Below, piece after piece: positions 1-8,469 of a DNA stretch of 64,000 bases. The stretch is from Ignavibacteriales bacterium. GTDB lineage: Bacteria; Bacteroidota; Ignavibacteria; Ignavibacteriales; Ignavibacteriaceae. The position numbers and the translations under genes are program-made. Positions within the stretch are counted from its first letter, which is position 1. Each line of letters opens with the position of its first letter. The notes under the pieces were generated by a model. It was not told the origin of the DNA. It was given only the letters and a program-made list of their open reading frames with translations, and made no database searches. The stretch covers positions 3,596,001-3,660,000 of the forward strand of contig CP065001.1 in NCBI GenBank assembly GCA_016700155.1. Direction: 5' to 3'.

Positions 1-203
1 GAACCATCACCAAAGAAATTTTCTACGTAGTCCGATTTATAATTTGTTGCCAGAAATATTTCATCAAACCCGAAACCTTTTAAATGCTCAAGCTGAATTT
101 CCAGTACAGCTTTTTCACCTATCGGTAAAAGCGGTTTGGGAATAACCTCTGTGAAGGGTCTTAAGCGTGTACCTAACCCTCCTGCAAGAATTACTGCTTT
201 CAT
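1..203 (-). CDS. Sugar-phosphate nucleotidyltransferase, N-terminal part (cut by window edge)
   Basis: Reading leftwards from an ATG at 203, the translation opens with MKAVILAGGLGTRLRPFTE, the GG-x-GTRLRP nucleotide-binding signature of the NTP_transferase family (mannose-1-P guanylyltransferase, glucose-1-P thymidylyl- and cytidylyltransferases). It continues with VIPKPLLPIGEKAVLEIQLE, the next conserved block around the KP lysine. These enzymes make NDP-sugars from sugar-1-phosphates. Only about 67 codons lie in the window, so the sugar and base specificity cannot be told. It is the most downstream gene seen of a leftward polysaccharide cluster, 89 nt beyond the neighbouring glycosyltransferase. 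Confidence 0.85.
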   Translation of the reverse strand, partial: MKAVILAGGLGTRLRPFTEVIPKPLLPIGEKAVLEIQLEHLKGFGFDEIFLATNYKSDYVENFFGDG

Positions 204-292
204 TTATTACCTGCTCGTTATTGTGGATAAATAATCAAATAATTTTGTGAATGTGCGAATATCAGATCTATTTTCCCCTCAAGAACTATTTT

Positions 293-1591
293 TCAGATGT
301 GCGCGGCTAATAATTCGCTAAGCTCGAGTAAACTGAACAAATTGTACATTGTTAATTTTTTTGAACGTACAATTTGATTTTTATCGGAAGAGATTGTGCT
401 GTAAATACGTAGTAGCTCATCAACAACTTTTGAAGCTCTGAAAGATTTTTCAGCGAACTTATATGCTTCACCTGCGTATTGATTTAATTTTTCAGGATTG
501 CTAAGTAATTCGGAAATAACTTCACTAAGCATTACTACATTACCCGGCTCAACCAGTCTTCCGCTTACTTTATCATTAATCATAGATGGCAGACCACCTA
601 TATTATAGGATACAACCGGAACTCCTATTGTCATGCTTTCAGCAACCGAACGCGGACCGGTGTCAACCATAGTCGGTAGTACAAACAGCCGGGATTTTTT
701 TACTTCCATTAAAACATCTTCATAATCAGGAAGGAAACCAACAAAATTAATATTTTCAGATAAACCGCAAGATTTAATTTTCTCAAGGATTACCTGTTTA
801 TATATCCCGCCTCCATATCCAATAATTTTTGCTTTTATTGATGGAAAATCTTTTTTCAAAATTTTTACCACTTCAACAAAATCAGAGACACCTTTCCGCT
901 TTACTATCTGTCCAACAAAAACAATATCAGCATTTTTTTCGGGGTTCAGCTTTTTAATTTCGAATACCTGCTCAGAATTGGGATGGAAAAGATTAAAATA
1001 ATTTGCGCCAGGATTATAATCACTTATAAGGTTTTCCATACTACCTGCAATGGTTATAAAATTCTTCTGCTGCTTTAACAATTCTTCTTCACTCTTAAGG
1101 CGGAATTTATATTTCAGATTCTTATCAATCTTTACCACCTGGGTCATAAGACCCTGTACCCAAATCACAGATGGAAATTTGATGTCATTCAGTATAGTGC
1201 CGAATTCTCCTTCAGTTCCATGAAGATTCACAACATCCGGTTTAATTTCATCAATGATTTTCATCACCTTGTGTTTGAGAAAAGTATTTATCACATAAGG
1301 TTCAAAAAAATGATATGCACTCTGAAATATATGCAGCGGCAGATGCTGCGCGAATCTCTTTATTGAATTTTTGATGATATAGTACGTTACATTATTTTTT
1401 CTGATTACATAATCTTTATCAACTGCTGGTGATATAGTAATTAAATGAAGGTCAATTCCCTGGCGTGACTGTATCTCAGAATCAAGATAGTGCATCCAGG
1501 TTGCAGGATGAAAAAAAGAAGATTCTATTTGAGTATCGATATCTTCTTTAAGATAATGTAAAGAATAGTAGCAAAGCCAAACTACTTTCAT
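293..1591 (-). CDS. Glycosyltransferase family 4
   Basis: A 432-residue GT-B fold glycosyltransferase. The C-terminal Glycos_transf_1 domain (about residues 220-385) begins with IVFVGQIVKRKGVSDF, the usual start of the donor-binding domain. It carries the acidic motif DTGPRSVAESM followed by GVPVVSYNIGG, where the first acid of the E-x7-E pair is Asp instead of Glu. The N-terminal acceptor domain is divergent. The family transfers a sugar from an NDP-sugar, here probably to a lipid-linked polysaccharide intermediate on the cytoplasmic face, judging by the neighbouring flippase and sugar-nucleotide genes. Donor and linkage are unknown. The last 30 or so residues after the GT domain look poorly conserved. 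Confidence 0.85.
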   Translation of the reverse strand: MKVVWLCYYSLHYLKEDIDTQIESSFFHPATWMHYLDSEIQSRQGIDLHLITISPAVDKDYVIRKNNVTYYIIKNSIKRFAQHLPLHIFQSAYHFFEPYVINTFLKHKVMKIIDEIKPDVVNLHGTEGEFGTILNDIKFPSVIWVQGLMTQVVKIDKNLKYKFRLKSEEELLKQQKNFITIAGSMENLISDYNPGANYFNLFHPNSEQVFEIKKLNPEKNADIVFVGQIVKRKGVSDFVEVVKILKKDFPSIKAKIIGYGGGIYKQVILEKIKSCGLSENINFVGFLPDYEDVLMEVKKSRLFVLPTMVDTGPRSVAESMTIGVPVVSYNIGGLPSMINDKVSGRLVEPGNVVMLSEVISELLSNPEKLNQYAGEAYKFAEKSFRASKVVDELLRIYSTISSDKNQIVRSKKLTMYNLFSLLELSELLAAHI

Positions 1592-1720
1592 TTTGTACGC
1601 CCAATGTAATTATTGGTGAAAATTCCCTTGAAAAATATTTTAAAACCCGGATAGATACTTAGTAACTCTAAGTGCGAATGAATATACATTTTTATTTTTC
1701 AAAAATAAAAACTATGTGAT

Positions 1721-2995
1721 TTAATTATATCCGGTTATCTCTCTGTAAATCTCTATTACACGTCTTTTTACTTTTTCGGGGTTGTGCCTTTCCAAAGCTC
1801 TTTTTCTTGCGTTCGAACCATATTGACCGGCAAGCTCTTCATTCAAAAATAATTCATACATTGCCGCAGCCATTGTGTAAGGCTCGCCATCCTGAATTAA
1901 AAGACCTTCTTTCTGGTCCGATATTATACTGCTTGTTCCTCCAACATTTGTACAGACAATCGGCATTCCTAAAACCATAGCTTCACAAACACTATTAGGG
2001 CTGTTCTCTATATGCGAAGGATGAACAAACAAATGAGATTTTAACATCTCTTCAACAATCTTTCCCGCCTGAATATTATAGCCTAATGTTGTGACAAAAC
2101 TTTTAAGCGACCCCTTACCTAATTTTCTGTCAACAATTTTATAAAGTTCTGATTCTTCCGATATACCTGAAACTCTTAGTTCAACATCCAACTTTTTCTT
2201 TTCCTTGAGCAGTAACGCGGCTTCACATAAAGTTTCAAACCCTTTATAGTTTGCAGGCATCATATTTGCGAACACAATTTTTTTATCTCCGCTATTTTTT
2301 TTCCATTCATTTGAATAAAACTCCTCACGTAAAACTTCTTCACAATGAAAATATTTTGAGTCATTGGAAAGAAATTGAGTCAAACGCCTGTCCATCTCTG
2401 TTCGGCCCATAAAGAATTTACATTTAGAGTAGATTCTCAACTCTCGCTTAGCTCTCTTTCTGAAATAAAAATAATCGTGATACACTCCCATACCAAAAAG
2501 TAAATCTTTCTTATTTCCATGTACTATAGTCTCAAATTTGCTTATACCGGAAAAATATTTTTGAGTAATAATTGTAAGGTTTCCCTGAAGATGAATGACG
2601 GCTGGGATTTTTATTTTTTTAATTACAAGCCCCTGGCTTCTTTCTGTACCAAAAATATGTATTAAATCCGGTTTAAAATCTTCTATGGCTTTCAGGTAAT
2701 ATTCAAGTATTGTTTCCGGTTCAATTTCATGAAACCAGCCGGATATTTTGCCGCTGATAAATCCGTCTCTGTAAAGATTCGGCATACCATAATATTTTAC
2801 CGTATTTATTTCAAACTGTTCATACTTCCCGGTCGGAGATGGGAAAACTATTCCAAGTGTTACTTCTGGATCTCCATGTATCTTATCTTTCAGTGAGTTC
2901 ATCCACACAGCATAATTGAGTGGTGTCTTTCCAAGGTGCTTTGATGCATCCATTGAAGGAACATTTGAAAACCATAGGGCTCTGATTATTTTCAT
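1721..2995 (-). CDS. Glycosyltransferase family 4
   Basis: A 424-residue GT4 protein, a second glycosyltransferase in the same leftward cluster. The donor-binding half (about 230-400) starts with KIVFANMMPANYKGFETL and contains the canonical E-x7-E motif in HIENSPNSVCEAM, followed by GMPIVCTNVGG. Typical length for the family and no signal peptide, so it acts in the cytoplasm or at the inner membrane face. It is separated by 129 nt from the downstream glycosyltransferase and by 37 nt from the upstream deacetylase, consistent with one transcript. The two GT4 proteins are clearly different sequences, so they probably add different sugars. The substrate cannot be assigned from sequence. Confidence 0.85.
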   Translation of the reverse strand: MKIIRALWFSNVPSMDASKHLGKTPLNYAVWMNSLKDKIHGDPEVTLGIVFPSPTGKYEQFEINTVKYYGMPNLYRDGFISGKISGWFHEIEPETILEYYLKAIEDFKPDLIHIFGTERSQGLVIKKIKIPAVIHLQGNLTIITQKYFSGISKFETIVHGNKKDLLFGMGVYHDYFYFRKRAKRELRIYSKCKFFMGRTEMDRRLTQFLSNDSKYFHCEEVLREEFYSNEWKKNSGDKKIVFANMMPANYKGFETLCEAALLLKEKKKLDVELRVSGISEESELYKIVDRKLGKGSLKSFVTTLGYNIQAGKIVEEMLKSHLFVHPSHIENSPNSVCEAMVLGMPIVCTNVGGTSSIISDQKEGLLIQDGEPYTMAAAMYELFLNEELAGQYGSNARKRALERHNPEKVKRRVIEIYREITGYN

Positions 2996-3032
2996 TTTTT
3001 TATTCTGTTAAGTGAAGTATGAGAAGAAGTTT

Positions 3033-4010
3033 CTAACGTTTAAGTATATATTGACGCAGGTTAAGGTAAAAATTTAATAGTCTGTAGTCATTCCTGATGA
3101 AATTCAATCTTTCATCAAAGTTATCTCCCATCACAAATGTGTAACGGTTAATGAGCAGCATTGATTGATTAAATAGAATGGGAAAAAAATTTTTCTGATG
3201 AATTGTTGTTAATCCTATTTTTAATCCTGATTCACTTGAGACTCGGACAAGTTCATCATTATGATTTCCATTAGGAAAAGAAATATAGTCAGGAAGTTTT
3301 CCTGTTATTTGAAGAAGATCATTTTGGGCATTTACTATCTGATCTTTAGCTTCATCAATTTCATAATTTGTAAGTACGGCGTGATCTGTTGTGTGGTTTC
3401 CAATATGGACAAATTTTTCTTCAGAAAACTTTTTTAATTCTGAAGGTGTGAATGTTCTGTCAATATCACAGGTCGGTTTCAACGAATCTTTACCAAAATT
3501 TTCAACGAGATATTTGTCTATAAAATCATGCTTTTTTGATTTAAGAAATACCTGCTCTTCTGAAATTATTTGAATACCCGCACCTTGTTTTTTCCTATTG
3601 CGGTAAGCCACGTCAACCCAAAATGCTTTGTTCTGTTTAATATGATTTGTAGAAATAAAAAAGAGAGCGGGGATTTTGTATTCATTTAATAAAGGAAGAA
3701 TCAAGCTGTTGCTGTAATATCCATCATCAAAAGTCATAAGTATATTTTTTGCTGAAGTATCAACAGCTCCCGACACATCATCCGGACTTATGAACTTATA
3801 ACCACTTTCCAGGAAGTATTCAAAAAATCTTTTGAAATCATTAACAGTAAAGCGCTGCTGCGGATCAACTATATCAGCGTTCAACTCTTTTTCATCAGCA
3901 AAAATTCCATGAAAGTAAAACGAAATAATTTTGGGTTTTTCGCCGATTATTTTTAATACAGCAGGAGTGATCTTTCTGTCAATTGAATCAATTGTGTTAT
4001 AAATACCCAA
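3033..4010 (-). CDS. Polysaccharide deacetylase (NodB homology domain)
   Basis: 325 residues. The NodB catalytic motifs are visible: TFDDGYY (Asp95 and Asp96; catalytic base and metal ligand), a metal-binding His pair in HIGNHTTDH, and FPNG further on. Members remove N- or O-acetyl groups from polysaccharides or lipid-linked glycans using a divalent metal. No signal peptide is seen, so it may act on a cytoplasmic lipid-linked intermediate or a nucleotide-linked sugar before export. It lies only 3 nt from the flippase gene upstream, which suggests translational coupling. Its place among HexNAc-modifying genes fits deacetylation of an amino sugar in the polymer. Confidence 0.85.
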   Translation of the reverse strand: MGIYNTIDSIDRKITPAVLKIIGEKPKIISFYFHGIFADEKELNADIVDPQQRFTVNDFKRFFEYFLESGYKFISPDDVSGAVDTSAKNILMTFDDGYYSNSLILPLLNEYKIPALFFISTNHIKQNKAFWVDVAYRNRKKQGAGIQIISEEQVFLKSKKHDFIDKYLVENFGKDSLKPTCDIDRTFTPSELKKFSEEKFVHIGNHTTDHAVLTNYEIDEAKDQIVNAQNDLLQITGKLPDYISFPNGNHNDELVRVSSESGLKIGLTTIHQKNFFPILFNQSMLLINRYTFVMGDNFDERLNFIRNDYRLLNFYLNLRQYILKR

Positions 4011-4013
4011 CTG

Positions 4014-5384
4014 CTATTTACCCCAGATTCCGTAATCGGTTTTTGTGATAATCTTTTTGTACTGCATTGGCCACAACACAAGCGCATAAACTGTGCAAAC
4101 ACACGTTGCAAGAATTACTCCGGCAGAACCTAAACCAAGAGTTTTTGCAAAATATATTGAGAGAGGAATATTTATTAATGCTGCGCCAACAGACATATAC
4201 AATTGAAGTTTGATTTTGCCGACACCATTAATAAACAAACAGAAAATCGTCTCCCAGATTTTTATAATAATATATAAACCCATAAAAAGTGAAATCATTA
4301 TCGGCACATGTACTTTTCCCTGAAGCCATGTATCAAACACAAATGTTGAGGATGCAACCATTATGATTGTGATGCCTATAAATCCCGACATTATATACAT
4401 CAGTTTTTTCATTGTGCTTTTTATCCAGTCAATCTCACCTTTGTAATACGCTTCCGTAAAGCCTGACCAGAACGGAGTTGCCACGATCATAAAAACCATG
4501 TTCAGCATTTCAAAATATTTGTATGATATGCTGTAAGGTGTTACTTCTGCCGGTCCTAGTGTTTGTGTAATTATCATATTATCGGTCGAGTAGATTACAA
4601 CACCTGCTATCTGGATAATAAAAAATTTTACTCCGAGTGAGGTAAGATCGCGAGCATACTTAAGTTCTATAAATTTGATTGAAGGAATAAACTCAGGATA
4701 TTTTTTCACGAACAAATAAATTGTGGCAACAAGTGTGATTACAACGGGAACAAAACTAAAACTGATACCGAGTAAAAGCAGAGAGCTTTCTGTTGTCTGG
4801 ATGAGAATAATCGTAATAACAATTGTAAGAATACTTGCACATAGATTTATCAAATCATTTATCGCGGGCTTTTGATCAGCCATTAAAATTGGTTTTATCA
4901 ATTGAAGTATAAAACCAAGAGCGAATGAAGCCATCACGTACAAAACTAAAATTTCCACATCAGCAGCAAATGCGGGTGGAGCCTGAAGTATTGCGACCCA
5001 GTTTAAAAACGGATTTATGATTAGGAATAGTAATGTCCACACCAGCACTATTGCAATGATCATTGCGTAAGTTGTGCTTACATAAATCCTGGCAAGTGTT
5101 TTATCATTCTTTGCTAAAGCTTCTGCAAATTTATTTCTGAGTCCGTGTCCTAGTCCAACATCAAAAAAAGCAAACCAGTTTATAATTGAACCAAGCGTTA
5201 TCCAGACACCATATTGTGTGTTGTTAAGATAAGTAAGTGTAAGCGGTAACTGAACAAGACTTATTGCAATAGCAATTCCTCTATAAACAAAAGAAGAGGC
5301 AATGTTCTTTTTTATGTTTATGGTTCTTTCATGTCCTTTATTAAAAAAGGTCAGGAAAGAGAGTGATTTAATTCTGTTTAACAA
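4014..5384 (-). CDS. Wzx-type polysaccharide flippase (MOP/MATE superfamily)
   Basis: A 456-residue integral membrane protein with about 12 hydrophobic segments. The N-terminal stretch around SSFVYRGIAIAISLVQLPLT and the following N-T-x-Y-G-V-W motif are typical of polysaccharide biosynthesis proteins that flip undecaprenyl-linked repeat units across the inner membrane. The next motif, FFDVGLGHGLRNKF, matches the conserved loop of this family. It sits 22 nt after the epimerase gene and 3 nt before the deacetylase gene. It is evidence for a Wzx/Wzy-type pathway, although no Wzy polymerase is recognisable in the window. Confidence 0.87.
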   Translation of the reverse strand: MLNRIKSLSFLTFFNKGHERTINIKKNIASSFVYRGIAIAISLVQLPLTLTYLNNTQYGVWITLGSIINWFAFFDVGLGHGLRNKFAEALAKNDKTLARIYVSTTYAMIIAIVLVWTLLFLIINPFLNWVAILQAPPAFAADVEILVLYVMASFALGFILQLIKPILMADQKPAINDLINLCASILTIVITIILIQTTESSLLLLGISFSFVPVVITLVATIYLFVKKYPEFIPSIKFIELKYARDLTSLGVKFFIIQIAGVVIYSTDNMIITQTLGPAEVTPYSISYKYFEMLNMVFMIVATPFWSGFTEAYYKGEIDWIKSTMKKLMYIMSGFIGITIIMVASSTFVFDTWLQGKVHVPIMISLFMGLYIIIKIWETIFCLFINGVGKIKLQLYMSVGAALINIPLSIYFAKTLGLGSAGVILATCVCTVYALVLWPMQYKKIITKTDYGIWGK

Positions 5385-5406
5385 ATTTGGTTTTTAGGAA
5401 ATATAA

Positions 5407-6342
5407 TTAACGTGAAGTGTATTCAATTGTTTTTTTCAATCCTTCAAGGAAAGAAACTTTCGGTTCAAAATTAAGTTTAGACTTGATCAGTTCAATATCG
5501 GCAAATGAATGTTTGATATCTCCCGGACGCTCTTTGTCATAAACCGGTTTAATGTTCTTACCAATAATTTTATTTATTTCATCTACCAATTGATTAAGAG
5601 TAATTTGTCCATGACATGCGCAATTAGCAACGAGTGATTTTTCATTTTTATAATTCGCTGCGAGTACGTTTCCTTCAATTACATTTTCTATAAAAGTAAA
5701 ATCGCGGCTTTGTTCACCGTCACCGTAAATAACAGGACGTTCATCTTTCAACATTGCTTTTATAAACTTTGGGATAACTGCTGAGTACTGTGAGTTAGGA
5801 TCCTGCTTAGGTCCGAACACATTGAAATAACGGAGACAAACTGTTTCGAGTCCGTAAAGATTTGAAAACACCTGGCAGTATTTTTCTCCGGTTAATTTTG
5901 TAACAGCGTAAGGTGATAATGGATTTGGAATCATTCCTTCATGTTTTGGCAGAACAGGATTATCACCGTAAACAGAGGATGAAGAAGCGAACACAACTTT
6001 TCTAACTCCATTTTCTTTTGCGGCATAAAGAATATTTAAAGTCCCCTGAATGTTTGCCTGGTCTGATGAGATAGGGTCCGCGACTGATCTTGGCACTGAT
6101 GGAAGCGCAGCCTGATGCAAAATCACTTCAACATTCTTAACAGCTTTTTCTACAAGATGAAAATTCCTGATATCTCCTTCAAAGAGGTCAATGTCTTTTT
6201 CAAATGGTTTTATGTTTTCTCTTTTACCTGTTGAAAAGTTATCCATTACTCTAACGGAGAAACCTTTCTTCAATAAAGATTCAACAATGTTTGAACCGAT
6301 AAATCCGCCGCCGCCGGTAACTAAAAAATCTATTTTGCTCAT
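5407..6342 (-). CDS. NAD-dependent UDP-hexose/UDP-HexNAc 4-epimerase-like protein
   Basis: 311-residue extended short-chain dehydrogenase. The Rossmann motif GGGGFIGSN lies at residues 10-18. Catalytic Ser is in the SSSSVYG block (120-126) and the Y-x3-K pair is Tyr145/Lys149 in YAVTK. The LRYFNVFGPKQDP block matches the WbpP/Gne subgroup that interconverts UDP-GlcNAc and UDP-GalNAc or the uronates, with NAD+ as bound cofactor. Directly upstream is a UDP-HexNAc dehydrogenase, and the two together resemble the WbpO/WbpP (TviB/TviC) pair that makes UDP-GalNAc uronate. Exact substrate is inference. dTDP-glucose dehydratase or GDP-mannose epimerase is less likely from these motifs. Confidence 0.85.
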   Translation of the reverse strand: MSKIDFLVTGGGGFIGSNIVESLLKKGFSVRVMDNFSTGKRENIKPFEKDIDLFEGDIRNFHLVEKAVKNVEVILHQAALPSVPRSVADPISSDQANIQGTLNILYAAKENGVRKVVFASSSSVYGDNPVLPKHEGMIPNPLSPYAVTKLTGEKYCQVFSNLYGLETVCLRYFNVFGPKQDPNSQYSAVIPKFIKAMLKDERPVIYGDGEQSRDFTFIENVIEGNVLAANYKNEKSLVANCACHGQITLNQLVDEINKIIGKNIKPVYDKERPGDIKHSFADIELIKSKLNFEPKVSFLEGLKKTIEYTSR

Positions 6343-6380
6343 TCTTATTTTGTTTTCCTTATTTAGCGATAACTGTTTTA

Positions 6381-7658
6381 TTAAAGACGATCATCAATTA
6401 TATCTTTAGCAAGAAATCCTTTAACATCATAGATAACCGTATCGTTATTCTTAAATGATTTGAAATCAATTTCATTAAATGCTTTATGCGAAACTGCGAG
6501 TACGAGCCCGGAGTAATTTTTATTTTTTAGTTCATCAGTCGAAGTAAAGATATCAATACCATATTCATGTTTAACTTCCTGCTTGTCAGCCCATGGATCA
6601 AACACGTCAACACTACATCCGAATTCTTTTAGTTCATTGATTATGTCAATCACTCTTGAGTTTCGTATGTCAGGACAATTTTCTTTGAACGTAATTCCCA
6701 TCACCAGTATTTTTGAGCCATTGATCTTGTGATCATTCTTTATCATTAACTTGACGAGATTCTTTGCAACGTAAGCACCCATGCCATCATTTATTCTTCG
6801 ACCAGCTAAAATTATTGCGGGGTTATAACCAAGATGCATCGCTTTATGTGTAAGATAATACGGATCAACGCCAATACAGTGTCCGCCAACCAGTCCCGGT
6901 TTAAATGGAAGGAAATTCCATTTTGTTCCTGCAGCTTCAAGTACATCAAGAGTATCAATTCCCATAAGATCAAATAACATTGCAAGTTCATTAACAAATG
7001 CGATGTTAATATCACGCTGAGCATTCTCGATAACTTTCGCTGCTTCAGCAACTTTTATTGATGAAGCTAAATGTGTACCCACAGTAATTATGGAACCATA
7101 AAGTTCATTTAGTAATTGTGCTGATTCAGGAGTGCTGCCACTTACTACTTTTTTTATTGTGTGAACTCGATGTTCTTTATCACCGGGGTTTATTCGTTCA
7201 GGGCTGTAGCCGCAATAAAATTCCTTGTTGAATTTTAATCCGCTGAATCTTTCAAGAACGGGAACACAATCATCTTCAGTGCAGCCTGGATATACTGTTG
7301 ATTCATAAACGACGATATCCCCTTTCTTTAAAACTTTACCAACGGTCTCACTTGCTTTAATTAGCGGAGTAAGATCGGGTCTCTTAAAATCATCGACCGG
7401 AGTTGGAACGGTGACAATAAAAATGTTTGCGTTTTTTAATTCATTCAGATCGGCTGTGTAAGAAAGATTACCTGCTGATTTAAGTTCTTCCGCTGATACT
7501 TCTAAAGTTTTATCGACACCATTTTTTAATTCATTAATTCTAATAGTGTTGATATCGAATCCAATGACTTTATATTTTTTACTAAACTCGACGGCGAGAG
7601 GTAACCCTACATAACCTAATCCGATAACACCAAGTTTTAATTCAGAAATTGAACTCAT
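6381..7658 (-). CDS. UDP-N-acetyl-hexosamine 6-dehydrogenase (WbpO/TviB type)
   Basis: 425 residues. The NAD-binding motif GLGYVGLP is at 13-20. The catalytic cysteine is Cys261 in [11 protein letters not shown] and the conserved Lys208 lies in [14 protein letters not shown]. The [10 protein letters not shown] continuation and the [10 protein letters not shown] block are characteristic of the UDP-GalNAc/UDP-GlcNAc dehydrogenase branch rather than UDP-glucose dehydrogenase. The enzyme oxidises C6 twice to give a uronic acid and two NADH. It is the first gene of the leftward polysaccharide cluster, so its upstream region should hold the operon promoter. An unusual palindromic segment lies 65-120 nt ahead of the start. 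Confidence 0.88.
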   Translation of the reverse strand: MSSISELKLGVIGLGYVGLPLAVEFSKKYKVIGFDINTIRINELKNGVDKTLEVSAEELKSAGNLSYTADLNELKNANIFIVTVPTPVDDFKRPDLTPLIKASETVGKVLKKGDIVVYESTVYPGCTEDDCVPVLERFSGLKFNKEFYCGYSPERINPGDKEHRVHTIKKVVSGSTPESAQLLNELYGSIITVGTHLASSIKVAEAAKVIENAQRDINIAFVNELAMLFDLMGIDTLDVLEAAGTKWNFLPFKPGLVGGHCIGVDPYYLTHKAMHLGYNPAIILAGRRINDGMGAYVAKNLVKLMIKNDHKINGSKILVMGITFKENCPDIRNSRVIDIINELKEFGCSVDVFDPWADKQEVKHEYGIDIFTSTDELKNKNYSGLVLAVSHKAFNEIDFKSFKNNDTVIYDVKGFLAKDIIDDRL

Positions 7659-7724
7659 AAAATTTCTTTCATGTATTGTGACTCGATAGTGGGGAAATTG
7701 CTTACTGTATTTTAAATGGCTTCG

Positions 7725-7777
7725 CCCCGTCAGTTACACTAATAACTGAAATCAGCCAAAGACTGACCTTTACGGGG
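7725..7777. repeat. Nested inverted repeat in the leader of the polysaccharide operon
   Basis: Outer arms CCCCGT (7725-7730) and ACGGGG (7772-7777) enclose two smaller hairpins: CAGTTA/TAACTG (7731-7736 and 7743-7748) and TCAG/CTGA (7752-7755 and 7763-7766). The arrangement could fold as a three-way junction in RNA of either strand. It lies in the probable 5' leader of the UDP-HexNAc dehydrogenase gene. It may be a dispersed repeat or a structured leader. No known riboswitch class was recognised. Confidence 0.5.
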
Positions 7778-8412
7778 GAGGAAATCAGAAATTCTATTTA
7801 GAAGATGCACTCACAAAGAATATTCTAATGTTATATTCAATGAGTTAAGTGCAATTTTAATTCGAATAGTTAAATAAATTGTTTGTAACTTAATAAAAAC
7901 TTAAATATTTAATTATTATATTTTTGTAACTACTTCAGGTTCAGGGTCAAATATTAATTTTTATTTTTCAATTAATAATTCGGTGTATAATTTTACGATC
8001 GCAAAACATAATTTCAATAGATATGCCAAGATAAGCAATTGAAATATAATGACTTATAAATTAAATACCGAACATTTCGAGTTTCAAGATGAGAAAGCCT
8101 GATACGTAGTACTTATGTATTCAGCTCAATATGATTAGTAGCGGACAAAGACAAGACACGTAATTCATGATTCGCGAAATTTATACAGTGTTCAGCACGA
8201 TCATAAAGACGATTACATAAAAAAATTTGTGGCAATAATTACAACTTTCGGACATTATGGATTTGTAAAACTTACCACTAAACAAAGAAGACTCAACAAA
8301 TAAATAATTGGTTACTATAAACCAAAGTTGTAAATTTAGATACATTACCAAATAAGAAATTTTTTTACACTCACTATTAAGAAGAATTTTAATTCACCTT
8401 TTAAGTACATTA

Positions 8413-8428
8413 TGGCATAGTAATTGTC
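8413..8428 (+). promoter_or_regulatory. Weak sigma-54-like -24/-12 element
   Basis: TGGCAT, five bases, then TTGTC. The -24 GG and the -12 G have the right 11-base separation, but the -12 C of the consensus TTGC is T. A start about 12 nt downstream would give a leader of roughly 30 nt before the ATG at 8470. Considered only because rpoN and a sigma-54 activator are encoded in this window. Confidence 0.2.
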
Positions 8429-8469
8429 AAAATCTGTTTCTGGGAAATAATTTGACTAACTAAGGAGAG

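Larger units (their letters stand above)
7659..8469. other. 811-nt divergent spacer
   Basis: The spacer separates the leftward polysaccharide operon from the rightward exported-protein genes and should contain both promoters. It holds the nested inverted repeat near 7750, an open frame without a start codon at 8148-8303 (stop-to-stop, reading RTKTRHVIHD and ending KLTTKQRRLNK) that may be a decayed gene end, and a weak -24/-12-like motif at 8413-8428. Otherwise it is AT-rich and I see no gene in it. Confidence 0.6.
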
